From NCBI GenBank assembly GCA_020637985.1, contig JACKJK010000006.1:1-64000 (forward strand): 64,000 nt of DNA. The letters run 5' to 3'. This document shows positions 40,043 through 51,395 of the stretch, in pieces. The position numbers were made by a program, and so were the translations under genes. Source of the stretch: Rhodobiaceae bacterium (GTDB taxonomy: Bacteria; Pseudomonadota; Alphaproteobacteria; Rhizobiales; Tepidamorphaceae). A model generated the notes under the pieces. That model ran no database searches. It saw nothing but the letters and a program-made list of their open reading frames with translations, and was not told where the DNA came from. How positions within the stretch are numbered: the first letter of the stretch is position 1; each line of letters starts with the position of its first letter.

Positions 40043-42325
40043 GTGCGCTCCGGCATCTTCGGCTTCGGCATCGAGCGGCTCGGCCTGATCGCGCTGGCGC
40101 GGCCGGCATGGGCGCTGGCGCTCGTCGTGGCCATCTCGGCGATTGCCGCAGCGGGACTGCCGGGGCTTTCGTTCAACAGCGACATCCGCGAGGTATTCCG
40201 TTCGTCCTCGCAGTCTTCCGCCGTGCTCGAGGAAACAACGCGCGCCTTCGGCGCCAGCGACCACGACCTGCTCGTGGTGGTCGAGGGCGATGAGCTCTTC
40301 ACGCCGCGCGGGCTTGCGGCGCTGCGCGACTTCGCGCTCGACCTGCGCCTGGCAGACGGCGTCTCCAATGTCCTGTCGCTCTTCTCGGCACGCAGCGCAC
40401 CGGACCGCAATGGGGTTTCGGCGGACCTGTTCCCCCTCGATCTTGCCGCGATCGGCGACCTCGAAGCCTTGCGCGGCCGCATCGCTACGCACCCGCTGGT
40501 TCGCGGCAAGCTGTTGTCGCGGGATGCCAAGCTGGCACTGGTGCTGGTGACACTTGGCGACGGGGCCGCCGACCTCGACGTCGTCCGCGGCGCGATTGCC
40601 GAAATCGGCGCGGCCGCAGAGACAAGTCTGACACCCGCCGGCCTGTCCCGTTCGGTGACCGGATTCCCGGCGATCCGCAGCACGGTCGTCGGAATCCTGA
40701 CGCACGACCAACTGGTGTTCAAGGCGGCGGCCTTCGCCCTGTCGATCCTGCTGTCGTGGCTGTATTTCCGCAGCCTGCGCTACCTGACGATTGCGGTTCT
40801 GCCATCGGCCATAGCCGCCGTGTGGCTGCTCGGCGCCATGGGCTGGAGCGGCCAGCAGATCACCGTCGTCACCAATGTCGTGCCGAGCCTGGCGATGGTC
40901 ATCACGTTTTCGAACGCGGTCCACCTGCTGCTGGCCATCCGGCGCGAACGCATTGCTGGACAGACGAACCGCGCCGGCGTGGCGAGCGCGGTGCGCGCGG
41001 TGGGGCCTGCCACGGTGATGACCGCCGTGACCACCGTGCTCGCGCTGTCCTCGCTGGCGCTCGTCGACCGCCCAAGCATCACGAGCTTCGGGCTGACCGC
41101 GGCGTTCGGCGCGGCGCTGGCGTGTTTCGTGGCGCTGATCGTCGTGCCGCCCTTGGCTTTCGCACTCCTTGGCGAACCCGACCGCGACTGGGAGAGCCGC
41201 AAGGCGGCGGGCGCCATGTCGGGGCTGGTCGCTACTCTCACCAACGGCTGCGCGCGCCTTGTCGCTGCCCGCCCGCTGCTGTTGTCGGCAACCGGCATCT
41301 CGATCCTGGCGATCTGCGGAACGCTGTACTTCATGAACAAGCCGCAGTTCCGCTTCGGCGCCAACCTGCCGGTTTCCAGCGAGGTCGCGCGCGCCGCCGA
41401 ACGCATTGACGAAAAGCTGGCGGGTGCGGGCATCCTGGAACTGCTGGTGCGGCTGCCGGCGGACGCGCCTGCGGTGTCGGCGCAAACGCTGCGGATCGTC
41501 GCGCGCGCCAGCGACGTGATGGCGGGCGAAACGCTGGTTGGCGAGGTCTGGTCGCTCGACACCGTCGCGCGCTGGTACCAGGGCAACGGGCGCACGCAAG
41601 CCGATCTGCTAGCAGAGATGGCGCGGACGGATTCGCCGTTCTTCGCGCGCCTGATCAGGCCGCAGCAGCGGCTGGTGCTGGTCAGCGGCTACCTGCCAGA
41701 CCTGGAAGCCAGCTCCCTGATCGCCCTGGCCGACCGCATCGACGGAAAGCTCGACGCGCTGCGGGCCGCCTACCCGCAGGCGCGCTTCGAGCTGACGGGG
41801 ATTTCGCTGCATTCGGCGCGCGCGGCCAGCGAGATGATCCACCTGCTCAGCCGCAGCCTGCTGGTCGCGATCGTCGTTATCATCGTGCTGATCGGCGTGA
41901 CGCTGCGCTCGGTCATGGCGGGCGCACTGACCATCCTTCCGAACCTGCTGCCGATCGCGGTGGCCGGCGCCTATTTGTACGTCTCCGGGCAGCAGCTGCA
42001 GTTCACCAGCATCATCATCTTCACGATCAGCTTCGGCATCGCGGTCGACAGCACGATCCATGTGCTCAACCACTATCGTGCCGCGCGCGAGCGCACCGGC
42101 GACTGGGCGCAAGCACTGGAAACCACCGTGCGCGTCATCGGTCCGGCGCTGATCCTGGCGACGCTGGCGCTGATGGCCGGCGGAGTAACGATGCTCAGCC
42201 CGCTGCCGATGGCGCAGCTCTACGGCAAGCTGGTGGTGCTGGTACTGGCGACTGCGCTTGCCGGCGACATCGTGTTCCTGCCGGCACTGATCGCGACGCT
42301 GGAGCGCTGGCGTTCGACCCGGTGA
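40043..42325 (+). CDS. MMPL/RND-family permease
   Basis: A 760-residue membrane protein with two homologous halves, each one helix, a large periplasmic domain and a five-helix bundle. First half: helix near residues 15-35, periplasmic region with NSDIREVFRSSS, bundle around LVFKAAAFALSILLSWLYFR. Second half: LLLSATGISILAICGTLYFM, then the bundle with the family motif FTISFGIAVDSTIHVLNHYR containing the intramembrane Asp. No HlyD partner is adjacent, as usual for MMPL/HpnN-type transporters, which move lipids or hopanoids. The start is GTG at 40043. Substrate unknown; the preceding small secreted protein is the obvious candidate partner. Confidence 0.87.
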   Translation: MRSGIFGFGIERLGLIALARPAWALALVVAISAIAAAGLPGLSFNSDIREVFRSSSQSSAVLEETTRAFGASDHDLLVVVEGDELFTPRGLAALRDFALDLRLADGVSNVLSLFSARSAPDRNGVSADLFPLDLAAIGDLEALRGRIATHPLVRGKLLSRDAKLALVLVTLGDGAADLDVVRGAIAEIGAAAETSLTPAGLSRSVTGFPAIRSTVVGILTHDQLVFKAAAFALSILLSWLYFRSLRYLTIAVLPSAIAAVWLLGAMGWSGQQITVVTNVVPSLAMVITFSNAVHLLLAIRRERIAGQTNRAGVASAVRAVGPATVMTAVTTVLALSSLALVDRPSITSFGLTAAFGAALACFVALIVVPPLAFALLGEPDRDWESRKAAGAMSGLVATLTNGCARLVAARPLLLSATGISILAICGTLYFMNKPQFRFGANLPVSSEVARAAERIDEKLAGAGILELLVRLPADAPAVSAQTLRIVARASDVMAGETLVGEVWSLDTVARWYQGNGRTQADLLAEMARTDSPFFARLIRPQQRLVLVSGYLPDLEASSLIALADRIDGKLDALRAAYPQARFELTGISLHSARAASEMIHLLSRSLLVAIVVIIVLIGVTLRSVMAGALTILPNLLPIAVAGAYLYVSGQQLQFTSIIIFTISFGIAVDSTIHVLNHYRAARERTGDWAQALETTVRVIGPALILATLALMAGGVTMLSPLPMAQLYGKLVVLVLATALAGDIVFLPALIATLERWRSTR

Positions 42326-42369
42326 ATCTTCCGCCGGTCACGCCATCGCGGACCTTGTCCGGGGCGCGG

Positions 42370-42969
42370 TCAGGCGTGCCTCGGGCGCAAGCTCGACAAA
42401 GCCTTGCGGATGCTGCGGCGCGGAGGAAACGCCAGCATCAGCACGCAGGCAGCCGTTACCGCGAGAACGACGCCGCCGGAGACGCCGAAATCGGCCTTTG
42501 TGAGATCGCGGTAGTTGGTCACCGCGACCGGGCCCAGGCTGCCGGCCGCCTGCGCCGCACCGCCGTTCCAGGTCAGGACCACGCCGGTCAGGGGGCCGTT
42601 CAGCTCGGACTGGCTGAAGAGGCTGGCGAAGCTGCCCTTGCCGCCGATCATCTCGTAGACGGTCTGGGTGAAGTCGAGGCAGTTGGTGCCGAACAGGTAG
42701 CCGTAGTCGGAACGCGTCTCGCGCACGCTGTCGTAGAACGACTTCACCTTCGCATAGACCTGGTCGTCGATGACGACGGTCTTCTCGATCGTGTTGACGG
42801 CCGACCACTTGCGGTACTGCTCGTGCGACGTCGAGTAGACGCCGAGCGGGAAGCCGGTGATGTCGGCGGAACTGCTCAGCGACACGGCGGAAACGCCATC
42901 GGAAATCGTCACGCTGGCGTGGCCGACGATGCCGCCCTTGAGGTAGTTGAATGTCACCGTGTTCGTCAT
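42370..42969 (-). CDS. Putative tail-anchored papain-fold (NlpC/P60-like) protein
   Basis: 199 residues; family not recognised with certainty. An early IVGHASVTI with His17 and a later YGYLFGTNCLDFTQTVYEM with Cys97 look like the His-first, Cys-later order of circularly permuted papain-fold (NlpC/P60-related) proteins. The C-terminus has one helix (GGVVLAVTAACVLMLAFP) followed by a basic tail RRSIRKALSSLRPRHA, giving a C-terminal membrane anchor. No N-terminal signal peptide is obvious. It lies 28 bp downstream of another small membrane-associated protein on the same strand and is convergent with the MMPL gene. Function is inferred from motif order only; it could be a non-enzymatic protein. 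Confidence 0.55.
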   Translation of the reverse strand: MTNTVTFNYLKGGIVGHASVTISDGVSAVSLSSSADITGFPLGVYSTSHEQYRKWSAVNTIEKTVVIDDQVYAKVKSFYDSVRETRSDYGYLFGTNCLDFTQTVYEMIGGKGSFASLFSQSELNGPLTGVVLTWNGGAAQAAGSLGPVAVTNYRDLTKADFGVSGGVVLAVTAACVLMLAFPPRRSIRKALSSLRPRHA

Positions 42970-42997
42970 GAATTCCCGACCGGCGCGCCTTGCGGCA

Positions 42998-43579
42998 TCA
43001 CCCCTTCATCTCGATGTCGACCAGTTCGTAGCCGCCGCGTCCGTCGACCACGTAGAGTTTCACTTCCTGCTTCAGCCCCAGCCAGGACCCTTCGCAACCG
43101 AAGGCGCGCCGCGCCCGCAATTCATAGTCCGTGACGGCGCCGGGCCCGGCATCGGGCCTTGCCGCGGGGTCGAACATGACCGAGCAGGGATCGTGCAGCG
43201 CGGCCAGGATCGGCGCGCCCAGCGCCGGGTCGTCGTAGATGCGCCTTGGCATGTAGACCACATAGCACTTGCGCCCAAGCCACCAGTAGGCGCAGTTGCG
43301 CGCCTTGCCGCCGAGGTTTCCACCGAGGAAATCGCACGACGCCGGCAGGGCGATCTCGCCGAGCGGGCCTGAGCAACGCGGCGGGTCCCGGGGGATCGCC
43401 AATTCCGCCGCTGTCATGCGGCGGGGACTGCCGGCGGCCATGGCGGCGGCGTTCAGGCCGCGCCAGATCGCCATGTCGAGACCGCCTGAGTAGAGGTACT
43501 TCAGCGTGTACTCGTGGTGCAGGTTCCAGGCGGCGTAGGCAAGGCCAAGCGCAATGCCTGCGTATCGCAACGCTCTCAT
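42998..43579 (-). CDS. Uncharacterised membrane-anchored protein
   Basis: 193 residues, not recognised. One N-terminal hydrophobic helix (ALRYAGIALGLAYAAWNLHH) serves as signal or anchor, and the rest should be periplasmic. Several Cys are present (PPRCSGP, PASCDF, RNCAYWWLGRKCYVVYMPRR, DPCSVMF, AFGCEGSW), suggesting disulfides. The end is acidic-polar (VKLYVVDGRGGYELVDIEMK). It is probably co-transcribed with the downstream tail-anchored protein. ATG at 43579 is preferred over the adjacent GTG. No function can be assigned. Confidence 0.6.
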   Translation of the reverse strand: MRALRYAGIALGLAYAAWNLHHEYTLKYLYSGGLDMAIWRGLNAAAMAAGSPRRMTAAELAIPRDPPRCSGPLGEIALPASCDFLGGNLGGKARNCAYWWLGRKCYVVYMPRRIYDDPALGAPILAALHDPCSVMFDPAARPDAGPGAVTDYELRARRAFGCEGSWLGLKQEVKLYVVDGRGGYELVDIEMKG

Positions 43580-43955
43580 CACGGTCCTTGTGCCCCTGAA
43601 ATCGCGGATAGAATGGCGTCAGAAATCCGCCCCTGACCAGATGGTACGGCGGCGCTGCGCGATGCCAACTCTTCTGGTGCGATGTCATCTAGCGCAATGT
43701 GCCGGATTTGCGAAGGGGGAAGCTTGTGCCGGATGCCTGGCGGCGTCCGGCCCGGCGTTGCGTTCTCTGGCTTCGCCGCCACGGTCCGTCTCGCACGCAG
43801 ATCCGCAGCGCAGGCCATGCTGCACGCCCTAACCGCCCGCAGGCCGGACGAGGGCCGTTGTTTGGGGCCATCGCAGAGACAGCCTTTGGACCCAGGCCCG
43901 GGGCCAGGGCGAACGCAACGCGATCCGCGAAACGAATCCATCGTGAGAAAGGAAT
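43580..43955. other. 376-bp stretch without a supported gene
   Basis: Between the uncharacterised membrane protein and tRNA-Arg. Short frames are present on both strands but none has a convincing start, composition or recognisable sequence. It should contain the promoter of the minus-strand pair below 43580 and the tRNA 3' flank. No integrase, attachment-site duplication or IS end was seen. Confidence 0.5.
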
Positions 43956-44032
43956 TGGCGCACCCGACAGGATTCGAACCTGTGACCTCTGCCTTCGGAG
44001 GGCAGCACTCTATCCAGCTGAGCTACGGGTGC
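43956..44032 (-). tRNA. tRNA-Arg (anticodon CCG)
   Basis: A 77-nt cloverleaf on the minus strand. The acceptor stem GCACCCG pairs perfectly with CGGGTGC. The anticodon stem CTGCC/GGCAG encloses the loop CTCCGAA, giving anticodon CCG (reads CGG, Arg). The T-arm is ACAGG TTCGAAT CCTGT. The 3' CCA is encoded (43956-43958). It stands alone; no other tRNA is in the window. Confidence 0.96.
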
Positions 44033-44471
44033 CAATGAACGCGGGCCGGGAGATCCGGCTGGCGCGGCAATCGATTTGCGGCGGACACTAACCGATCCGG
44101 GCGTGGCGGGCAATTGCCGAGGGGCGCTCCCCTTGCCTGGACGTCGGTCCGTTCAAGTTGAAGCGGCTTGTGCGACAAGGCCATGCTCGAAATATCGATT
44201 CCGAAGCAAATTCCTGTCGCCCAGGTGAGGCCACACGAACGGAACGCGCCCTGGCGCCTGGCCGGTGGGCGTTTCACGACGGTGAGCACATGGTTAGCGA
44301 TTCCTTGCCGCGACAGGTGGAAATTCCGCCATTCATATCAACAAGTTAAAAATCAATTACCGGTACAATTCTAACGAACGACCCAGCCTCCGCGGCAACC
44401 CATCCCGGGCCTGCACGCGGCGCGCAGACATGGCGCGGCCTGGCAAGGGTTCGACAGGGAGTGAACCGGCC
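44033..44471. other. 439-bp stretch upstream of the acyltransferase gene, no gene seen
   Basis: Contains the tRNA-Arg promoter side and the leader of the acyltransferase gene. The part at 44325-44375 is clearly AT-richer (CAAGTTAAAAATCAATTACC) and may hold the acyltransferase promoter. Short frames here lack ribosome-binding sites and recognisable products. A frame extension of the acyltransferase to 44430 is less likely than the start at 44472. Confidence 0.45.
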
Positions 44472-45539
44472 ATGTCCGTAACGGCTTCTGCAACGGGCTA
44501 CAGCGAAGGGCGTGTACCTTGGGTGGATACCGCCAAGGGCATCTGCATCATGATGGTGGTGATGATGCATTCGACGCTCGGCGTGGAAGCTGCCGCCGGG
44601 GCGACCGGATGGCTCGGCCAGGTGGTCGAATTCTCGCGGCCGTTCCGGATGCCGGATTTCTTTCTCGTATCGGGATTGTTCCTGTCGGCACGCATCGGCG
44701 CGGACTGGCGGCTCTACCTCGACCGCAAGGTTCTGCACTTCGTCTATTTCTACGTGCTGTGGATGGTCATCCAGTGCTTTTTCAAGTGCGTGATCGTCTT
44801 CGGGCTGGGACCGTTCGGTTTTATCGAGCACATCGTTGAATCGCTTGTGCAGCCGTTCGGCACGCTGTGGTTCATCTACCTGCTGGCGATCTTCTTCGTG
44901 GTGGCGAAGCTGGTGCGCGGCCTGCCACCGCTCGCCATCTGGCTCGTCGCGGCGGGCCTCGAAATGGCGCCGATCCATACCGGCTGGATCGTCGCAGACG
45001 AATTCGCCGCCCGCTTCGTCTACTTCTATACCGGCTACATCATGGCCCCCTACATCTTCGCGCTTGCCAACGCGGCGGGGCGGCGCCGGCTGCTTGCCGT
45101 GGGCGGGCTCGCGGTGTGGGCGCTTGTCAACGGGCTTGCGGTTGCCGGCGGCATTTCCACCTTGCCGGGCGTGGGGCTGTTCCTCGGGTTTGCCGGGGCC
45201 GTCGCGATCACCGTGATCGCATCGACAATCACGGATACGGTTTTCGGCCGCTCGTTCGCCTTTGCCGGGGCGCACTCGATCGCGATCTATCTCGCCTTCT
45301 TCCTGCCGATGGCGGCCATGCGCACCATGCTAGTGAAACTCGGCATCATCGCCGATGTCGGCACGATGTCGGCCATTGTCACGGTGTTCGCCACCGTTAC
45401 ACCGCTGATCGCGCTTGCAGTCGCCGACCGGACCTTCCTGAAGTTCCTGTTCAACCGCCCGGCCTGGGCACGGCTGGTTCCCGCCGGCAGCCCGCGCAAG
45501 GCGCAGGCGCCGCAGGCAGCGCTGACGGCGGCTGAGTAA
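44472..45539 (+). CDS. Acyltransferase-3 family membrane protein
   Basis: A 355-residue polytopic protein with about ten helices. The N-terminal signature RVPWVDTAKGICIMMVVMMH ends with the conserved catalytic-type His, and RMPDFFLVSGLFLS is the typical second-helix motif of the acyltransferase-3 (OpgC/NodX-like) family. Such proteins move acyl or succinyl groups onto periplasmic glycans or other carbohydrates across the inner membrane. The start at 44472 has GGGAG about ten bases upstream. It is monocistronic here: tRNA-Arg is upstream on the other strand and polA is 64 bp downstream. The glycan target is unknown. Confidence 0.83.
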   Translation: MSVTASATGYSEGRVPWVDTAKGICIMMVVMMHSTLGVEAAAGATGWLGQVVEFSRPFRMPDFFLVSGLFLSARIGADWRLYLDRKVLHFVYFYVLWMVIQCFFKCVIVFGLGPFGFIEHIVESLVQPFGTLWFIYLLAIFFVVAKLVRGLPPLAIWLVAAGLEMAPIHTGWIVADEFAARFVYFYTGYIMAPYIFALANAAGRRRLLAVGGLAVWALVNGLAVAGGISTLPGVGLFLGFAGAVAITVIASTITDTVFGRSFAFAGAHSIAIYLAFFLPMAAMRTMLVKLGIIADVGTMSAIVTVFATVTPLIALAVADRTFLKFLFNRPAWARLVPAGSPRKAQAPQAALTAAE

Positions 45540-45603
45540 CCAGCCTCCCCGGCAGGCGAGAAAGCGGGTCGCCAAGGGCGGCGCGGCGCGCCATATTCGG
45601 CGC

Positions 45604-48576
45604 ATGAGAAAAGCCGATTCTGCCGCCCTGAAAGCCGGCGACGAACTCGTCCTCGTCGACGGCTCATCCTACATCTTCCGCGCCTATCACGCGCTGCCAC
45701 CCCTGACGCGCAAGTCGGACGGCCTGCCCGTGGGCGCGGTCGCGGGCTTCTGCAACATGCTGTGGAAGTTGATGCGCGACACCGCCGACGACATCGAGCC
45801 GACGCATCTCGCCGTGATTTTCGATCATTCCGGCAAGAGCTTCCGCAACGACTTCTATCCCGACTACAAGGCGCACCGGCCCGAGCCGCCGGAGGACCTG
45901 CGCCCGCAGTTCGGACTGATCCGCCAGGCTGTGGAAGCCTTCAACGTGCCTTCTGTCGAGCAGGCGGGATACGAGGCCGATGACCTGATCGCCACCTATG
46001 CGCGGCAGGCGGAGGCCGCTGGCGCCAACGTCACCATCATCGCGTCGGACAAGGACCTGATGCAGGTCGTGTCGGACCGCATCACCATGTACGACACGAT
46101 GAAGGACAGGCGCATCGCGGCTGACGAGGTGATGGAAAAATTCGGCGTGCCGCCCGAAAAGGTCGTCGAGGTACAGGCGCTCGCAGGCGATTCTACCGAC
46201 AACATCCCCGGCGTGCCGGGCATCGGCATCAAGACTGCCGCGCAGCTGATCGGCGAGTACGGCGATCTCGAAACGCTGCTGGCGCGCGCAGAGGAGATCA
46301 AGCAGCCCAAGCGGCGTGAGAACCTGATCGCGTTCGCCGATCAGGCGCGCGTCTCGCGGCGGCTGGCGCAGCTGAAAACCGATGTACCGGTCGAGGTGCC
46401 GGTGACGGACTTCGGCTTGCGCGATCCCGACGCGGCGCGGCTGATCGCCTTCCTGAAGGTGATGGAGTTCACGACGATCACGCGGCGCGTCGCCGAGGCG
46501 ATGGAAGCCGACGCCAGCGCGATCGAGGCCGGATCGGTCACCATCAAGCATTGGGAGCCCGCCGACGAGGCGGACGCAATCGGATCAGGTGCAGATCATG
46601 CGCCGGCGGCGAGGGCAGCAGGCCGGGCATCCGGCGATGCGCCCGGCGATGCAGTCGCAACGAGCCTGGCAAACGCGGTGACGCCGCAGCACCTTGCCGA
46701 GGCCCGGGCGATGGCGGTGCGTGCGGCGGCCCTCGCCACGGACGGCTATGAAACCGTCAGCGACCTCGACGCGCTTCAACGCTGGATCGACGCTGCCTTC
46801 GAGCAGGGCTATGTCGCCATCGACACGGAAACCGATTCGCTCGACGCCATGCAGGCCAGCCTCGTCGGCGTCTCGCTGGCGCTGGCGCCCGGCACGGCGT
46901 GCTACGTGCCGCTGGGGCATCGCGCCAGTGACGGTCTTGATTTCGGTGGCGAAACGTTGAAGCAGATCGACCTGAAAGCGGCGATTTCGGCGCTGAAGCC
47001 GCTGCTGGAAGCAAAATCCGTCCTGAAGATCGGCCAGAACCTCAAGTATGATGCGCTGGTACTCAAACAGCACGGCGTCGAGATCACCCCGTTCGACGAC
47101 ACCATGCTGCTGTCCTACGTGCTCGATGCCGGGCGCGGCGGGCATGGCATGGATGCCCTGTCTGAGCACTGGCTGGATCACAAGCCGATCGCCTTTTCCG
47201 AGGTCGCCGGTTCCGGCCGCAACAAAATAACCTTCGACCAGGTGGCAATCGACAAGGCGACGGCCTATGCGGCGGAGGACGCCGACGTCACGCTCAGGCT
47301 GTGGCAGGTGCTGAAACCGCGCCTTGCCGCCGAGCGCATGGCAACCGTCTACGAGACGCTGGAGCGGGCGCTGATGCCGGTGCTGGTGCGCATGGAGGCG
47401 CGGGGCATCGACATCGACCGGGCAATGCTGGCGCGGCTGTCGGCGGAGTTCGCGCAGAAAATGGCGGCGATCGAGGAGGACATCTACGCGCTCGCCGGCG
47501 AACGCTTCACCATCGGCTCGCCCAAGCAGCTGTCGGAAATCCTGTTCGGCAAGCTGGGGCTGCCCGGCGCCAAGAAGACCAAGACGGGCGCCTGGACAAC
47601 GGGGGCAAGCGTGCTTGAAGACCTTGCCGCCGAAGGTCACGAGTTGCCACGACGGATCCTCGACTGGCGCAGCCTGCAGAAGCTGAAGAGCACCTATACC
47701 GACGCGCTGCCGGGCTATGTCAACCCGCAGACGGGGCGCGTGCACACCTCGTACTCGATGGCGGCGACCACGACGGGGCGGCTGTCGTCGTCGGACCCCA
47801 ACCTGCAGAACATCCCGGTGCGCACCGAGGAAGGCCGGCGCATCCGCAAGGCGTTCGTCGCCGGCAAGGGGTTCAAGCTGGTGTCGGCCGACTACAGCCA
47901 GATCGAGTTGCGCGTGCTTGCCCACATCGCCGACATTCCGCAACTGAAGCAGGCTTTCGCGGAAGGGTTGGACATCCACGCGATGACGGCGTCGGAGATG
48001 TTCAACGTGCCGATCGAGAGGATGGACCCGATGGTGCGCCGGCGCGCCAAGGCGATCAACTTCGGCATCATCTACGGCATCTCGGCGTTCGGGCTTGCCA
48101 ACCAGCTGTCGATCCCGCGCGAAGAGGCGGCGAGCTACATCAAGGCCTATTTCGAGCGCTTCCCCGGCATCCGCGACTACATGGATTCAACAAAGGCCTT
48201 TGTGCGCGAACACGGCTTCGTCACCACGATCTTCGGGCGCAAGTGCCACTATCCCAACGTCACCAAGGGCCACCCCTCGGAACGCGCCTTCCTGGAGCGC
48301 GCGGCGATCAACGCGCCGATCCAGGGGTCCGCAGCCGACATCATCCGCCGCGCCATGGTGCGCATGGAAGACGCGCTGGCAGATGCGAAGCTCAACGCGC
48401 GCATGCTGCTGCAGGTGCACGACGAACTGATCTTCGAGGTGCCGGACGCAGAGGTCAATGCAACGCTTCCGATCGTGCGCGAGGTGATGGAAAAGGCGGC
48501 GTTGCCGGCGATCCAACTCACCGTTCCACTGGCCGTCGATGCGCGCGCCGCGAACAACTGGGACGGGGCGCACTGA
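45604..48576 (+). CDS. polA: DNA polymerase I
   Basis: 990 residues, slightly longer than E. coli PolA (928). The 5'-3' exonuclease occupies about 1-300 (LVLVDGSSYIFRAYHALPPL near the start; GDSTDNIPGVPGIGIKTA). A linker of low conservation (about 310-390) follows. The 3'-5' exonuclease is intact: DTETD with D407 and E409, KIGQNLKYD and AAEDADVTLRLW. The polymerase domain has motif A SADYSQIELRVLAHIAD with D763, motif B RRRAKAINFGIIYGIS and motif C QVHDELIFEVP with D940. It fills gaps and removes primers in replication and repair. Proofreading residues are present, unlike in some PolA lineages. Transcribed alone or with the acyltransferase gene 64 bp upstream. Confidence 0.97.
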   Translation: MRKADSAALKAGDELVLVDGSSYIFRAYHALPPLTRKSDGLPVGAVAGFCNMLWKLMRDTADDIEPTHLAVIFDHSGKSFRNDFYPDYKAHRPEPPEDLRPQFGLIRQAVEAFNVPSVEQAGYEADDLIATYARQAEAAGANVTIIASDKDLMQVVSDRITMYDTMKDRRIAADEVMEKFGVPPEKVVEVQALAGDSTDNIPGVPGIGIKTAAQLIGEYGDLETLLARAEEIKQPKRRENLIAFADQARVSRRLAQLKTDVPVEVPVTDFGLRDPDAARLIAFLKVMEFTTITRRVAEAMEADASAIEAGSVTIKHWEPADEADAIGSGADHAPAARAAGRASGDAPGDAVATSLANAVTPQHLAEARAMAVRAAALATDGYETVSDLDALQRWIDAAFEQGYVAIDTETDSLDAMQASLVGVSLALAPGTACYVPLGHRASDGLDFGGETLKQIDLKAAISALKPLLEAKSVLKIGQNLKYDALVLKQHGVEITPFDDTMLLSYVLDAGRGGHGMDALSEHWLDHKPIAFSEVAGSGRNKITFDQVAIDKATAYAAEDADVTLRLWQVLKPRLAAERMATVYETLERALMPVLVRMEARGIDIDRAMLARLSAEFAQKMAAIEEDIYALAGERFTIGSPKQLSEILFGKLGLPGAKKTKTGAWTTGASVLEDLAAEGHELPRRILDWRSLQKLKSTYTDALPGYVNPQTGRVHTSYSMAATTTGRLSSSDPNLQNIPVRTEEGRRIRKAFVAGKGFKLVSADYSQIELRVLAHIADIPQLKQAFAEGLDIHAMTASEMFNVPIERMDPMVRRRAKAINFGIIYGISAFGLANQLSIPREEAASYIKAYFERFPGIRDYMDSTKAFVREHGFVTTIFGRKCHYPNVTKGHPSERAFLERAAINAPIQGSAADIIRRAMVRMEDALADAKLNARMLLQVHDELIFEVPDAEVNATLPIVREVMEKAALPAIQLTVPLAVDARAANNWDGAH

Positions 48577-48798
48577 AGACGCCGCCCAGCGCCGCTTTCC
48601 AATGCGTCTTGTCAGCGACACGTTTTTTTGCGCATATCGTGCCGATCGACGATTGGCCGGACGACGTGCCTTACCGCGCGCGATTCAAGAACGCGCAGAC
48701 TGCCGACGAAACCTACCCCAATGCTCGATGAGACCCGCGCTCTTGGCCCAAGGCCCGGGGCGCACAGACGTACCAATCTTGAGAAGGACTACCCGACT

Positions 48799-49011
48799 AT
48801 GGCTACCGGAACCGTGAAGTGGTTCAACACCCAGAAGGGCTATGGTTTCATCCAGCCCGAGAATGGCGGCAAGGACGTTTTCGTTCACATCAGCGCAGTG
48901 CAGCGTTCGGGCCTCAACGGCCTCGACGAGGGTCAGGTCGTGACCTTCGAAATCCGCGAGGATCCCAAGACCGGCAAGTCGGCTGCGACGGACCTGGCAA
49001 TCGCGGGCTAA
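48799..49011 (+). CDS. Cold-shock domain protein
   Basis: A 70-residue CspA-type protein with RNP1 KGYGFIQPE and RNP2 VFVHISAVQ, preceded by the standard start MATGTVKWFNTQ. It binds single-stranded RNA/DNA as an RNA chaperone. The frame is open further upstream, but the conserved start and a nearby AGAAGGA site fix the ATG at 48799. The 222-bp region between polA and this gene contains no gene and probably forms its 5' leader, as is usual in this family. A clear intrinsic terminator follows. Confidence 0.95.
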   Translation: MATGTVKWFNTQKGYGFIQPENGGKDVFVHISAVQRSGLNGLDEGQVVTFEIREDPKTGKSAATDLAIAG

Positions 49012-49043
49012 CGCGTTTTCGCTCCGGGCACACCGGAACGCAG

Positions 49044-49072
49044 AAGGGGCGGCCGCGAGGCCGCCCCTTTTT
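49044..49072 (+). terminator. Rho-independent terminator of the cold-shock gene
   Basis: An uninterrupted GC stem, AAGGGGCGGCC with GGCCGCCCCTT around a GCGA loop, is followed by a run of five T residues. It lies 33 bp after the cold-shock stop codon. It is the clearest intrinsic terminator in the window; the AA side could also help stop transcripts arriving from pnp. Confidence 0.88.
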
Positions 49073-49104
49073 GGCTTTGATCTATCGATGCCGCATATCC
49101 TGAT

Positions 49105-49187
49105 CCGAAAAGTCTGCAACTTTTCCTGGGACAGCTTTTCTCAGCCGCATGTCCCGGACGGAAAAGTCTGCAACTTTTCCTGGGACA
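49105..49187. repeat. Duplicated hairpin element between the cold-shock gene and pnp
   Basis: Two copies of a 29-bp sequence (49105-49133 and 49159-49187), differing at one position, each contain the hairpin GAAAAGT CTGCA ACTTTTC and end in CTGGGACA. The second copy ends 3 bp before the pnp stop codon. Short AAAAGT/ACTTTT palindromes are recurrent intergenic elements in rhizobial genomes as far as I recall. They may act as 3'-end stabilisers or bidirectional terminators for these convergent genes. Confidence 0.75.
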
Positions 49188-49190
49188 TGC

Positions 49191-51317
<2,127 letters not shown>

Positions 51318-51395
51318 TGCTTGTCTCTCGCTCCATGGACATGGGCCAGCACGGCGCCAGCTACAGGCGCTGAAACACGCTGGCCGGCACAGGGA

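Noticed and set aside
43580..44471. Integration site of a mobile element at tRNA-Arg
   Set aside because: No integrase gene, no duplicated tRNA 3' end and no change in gene style around the tRNA; a lone tRNA with intergenic DNA explains it.
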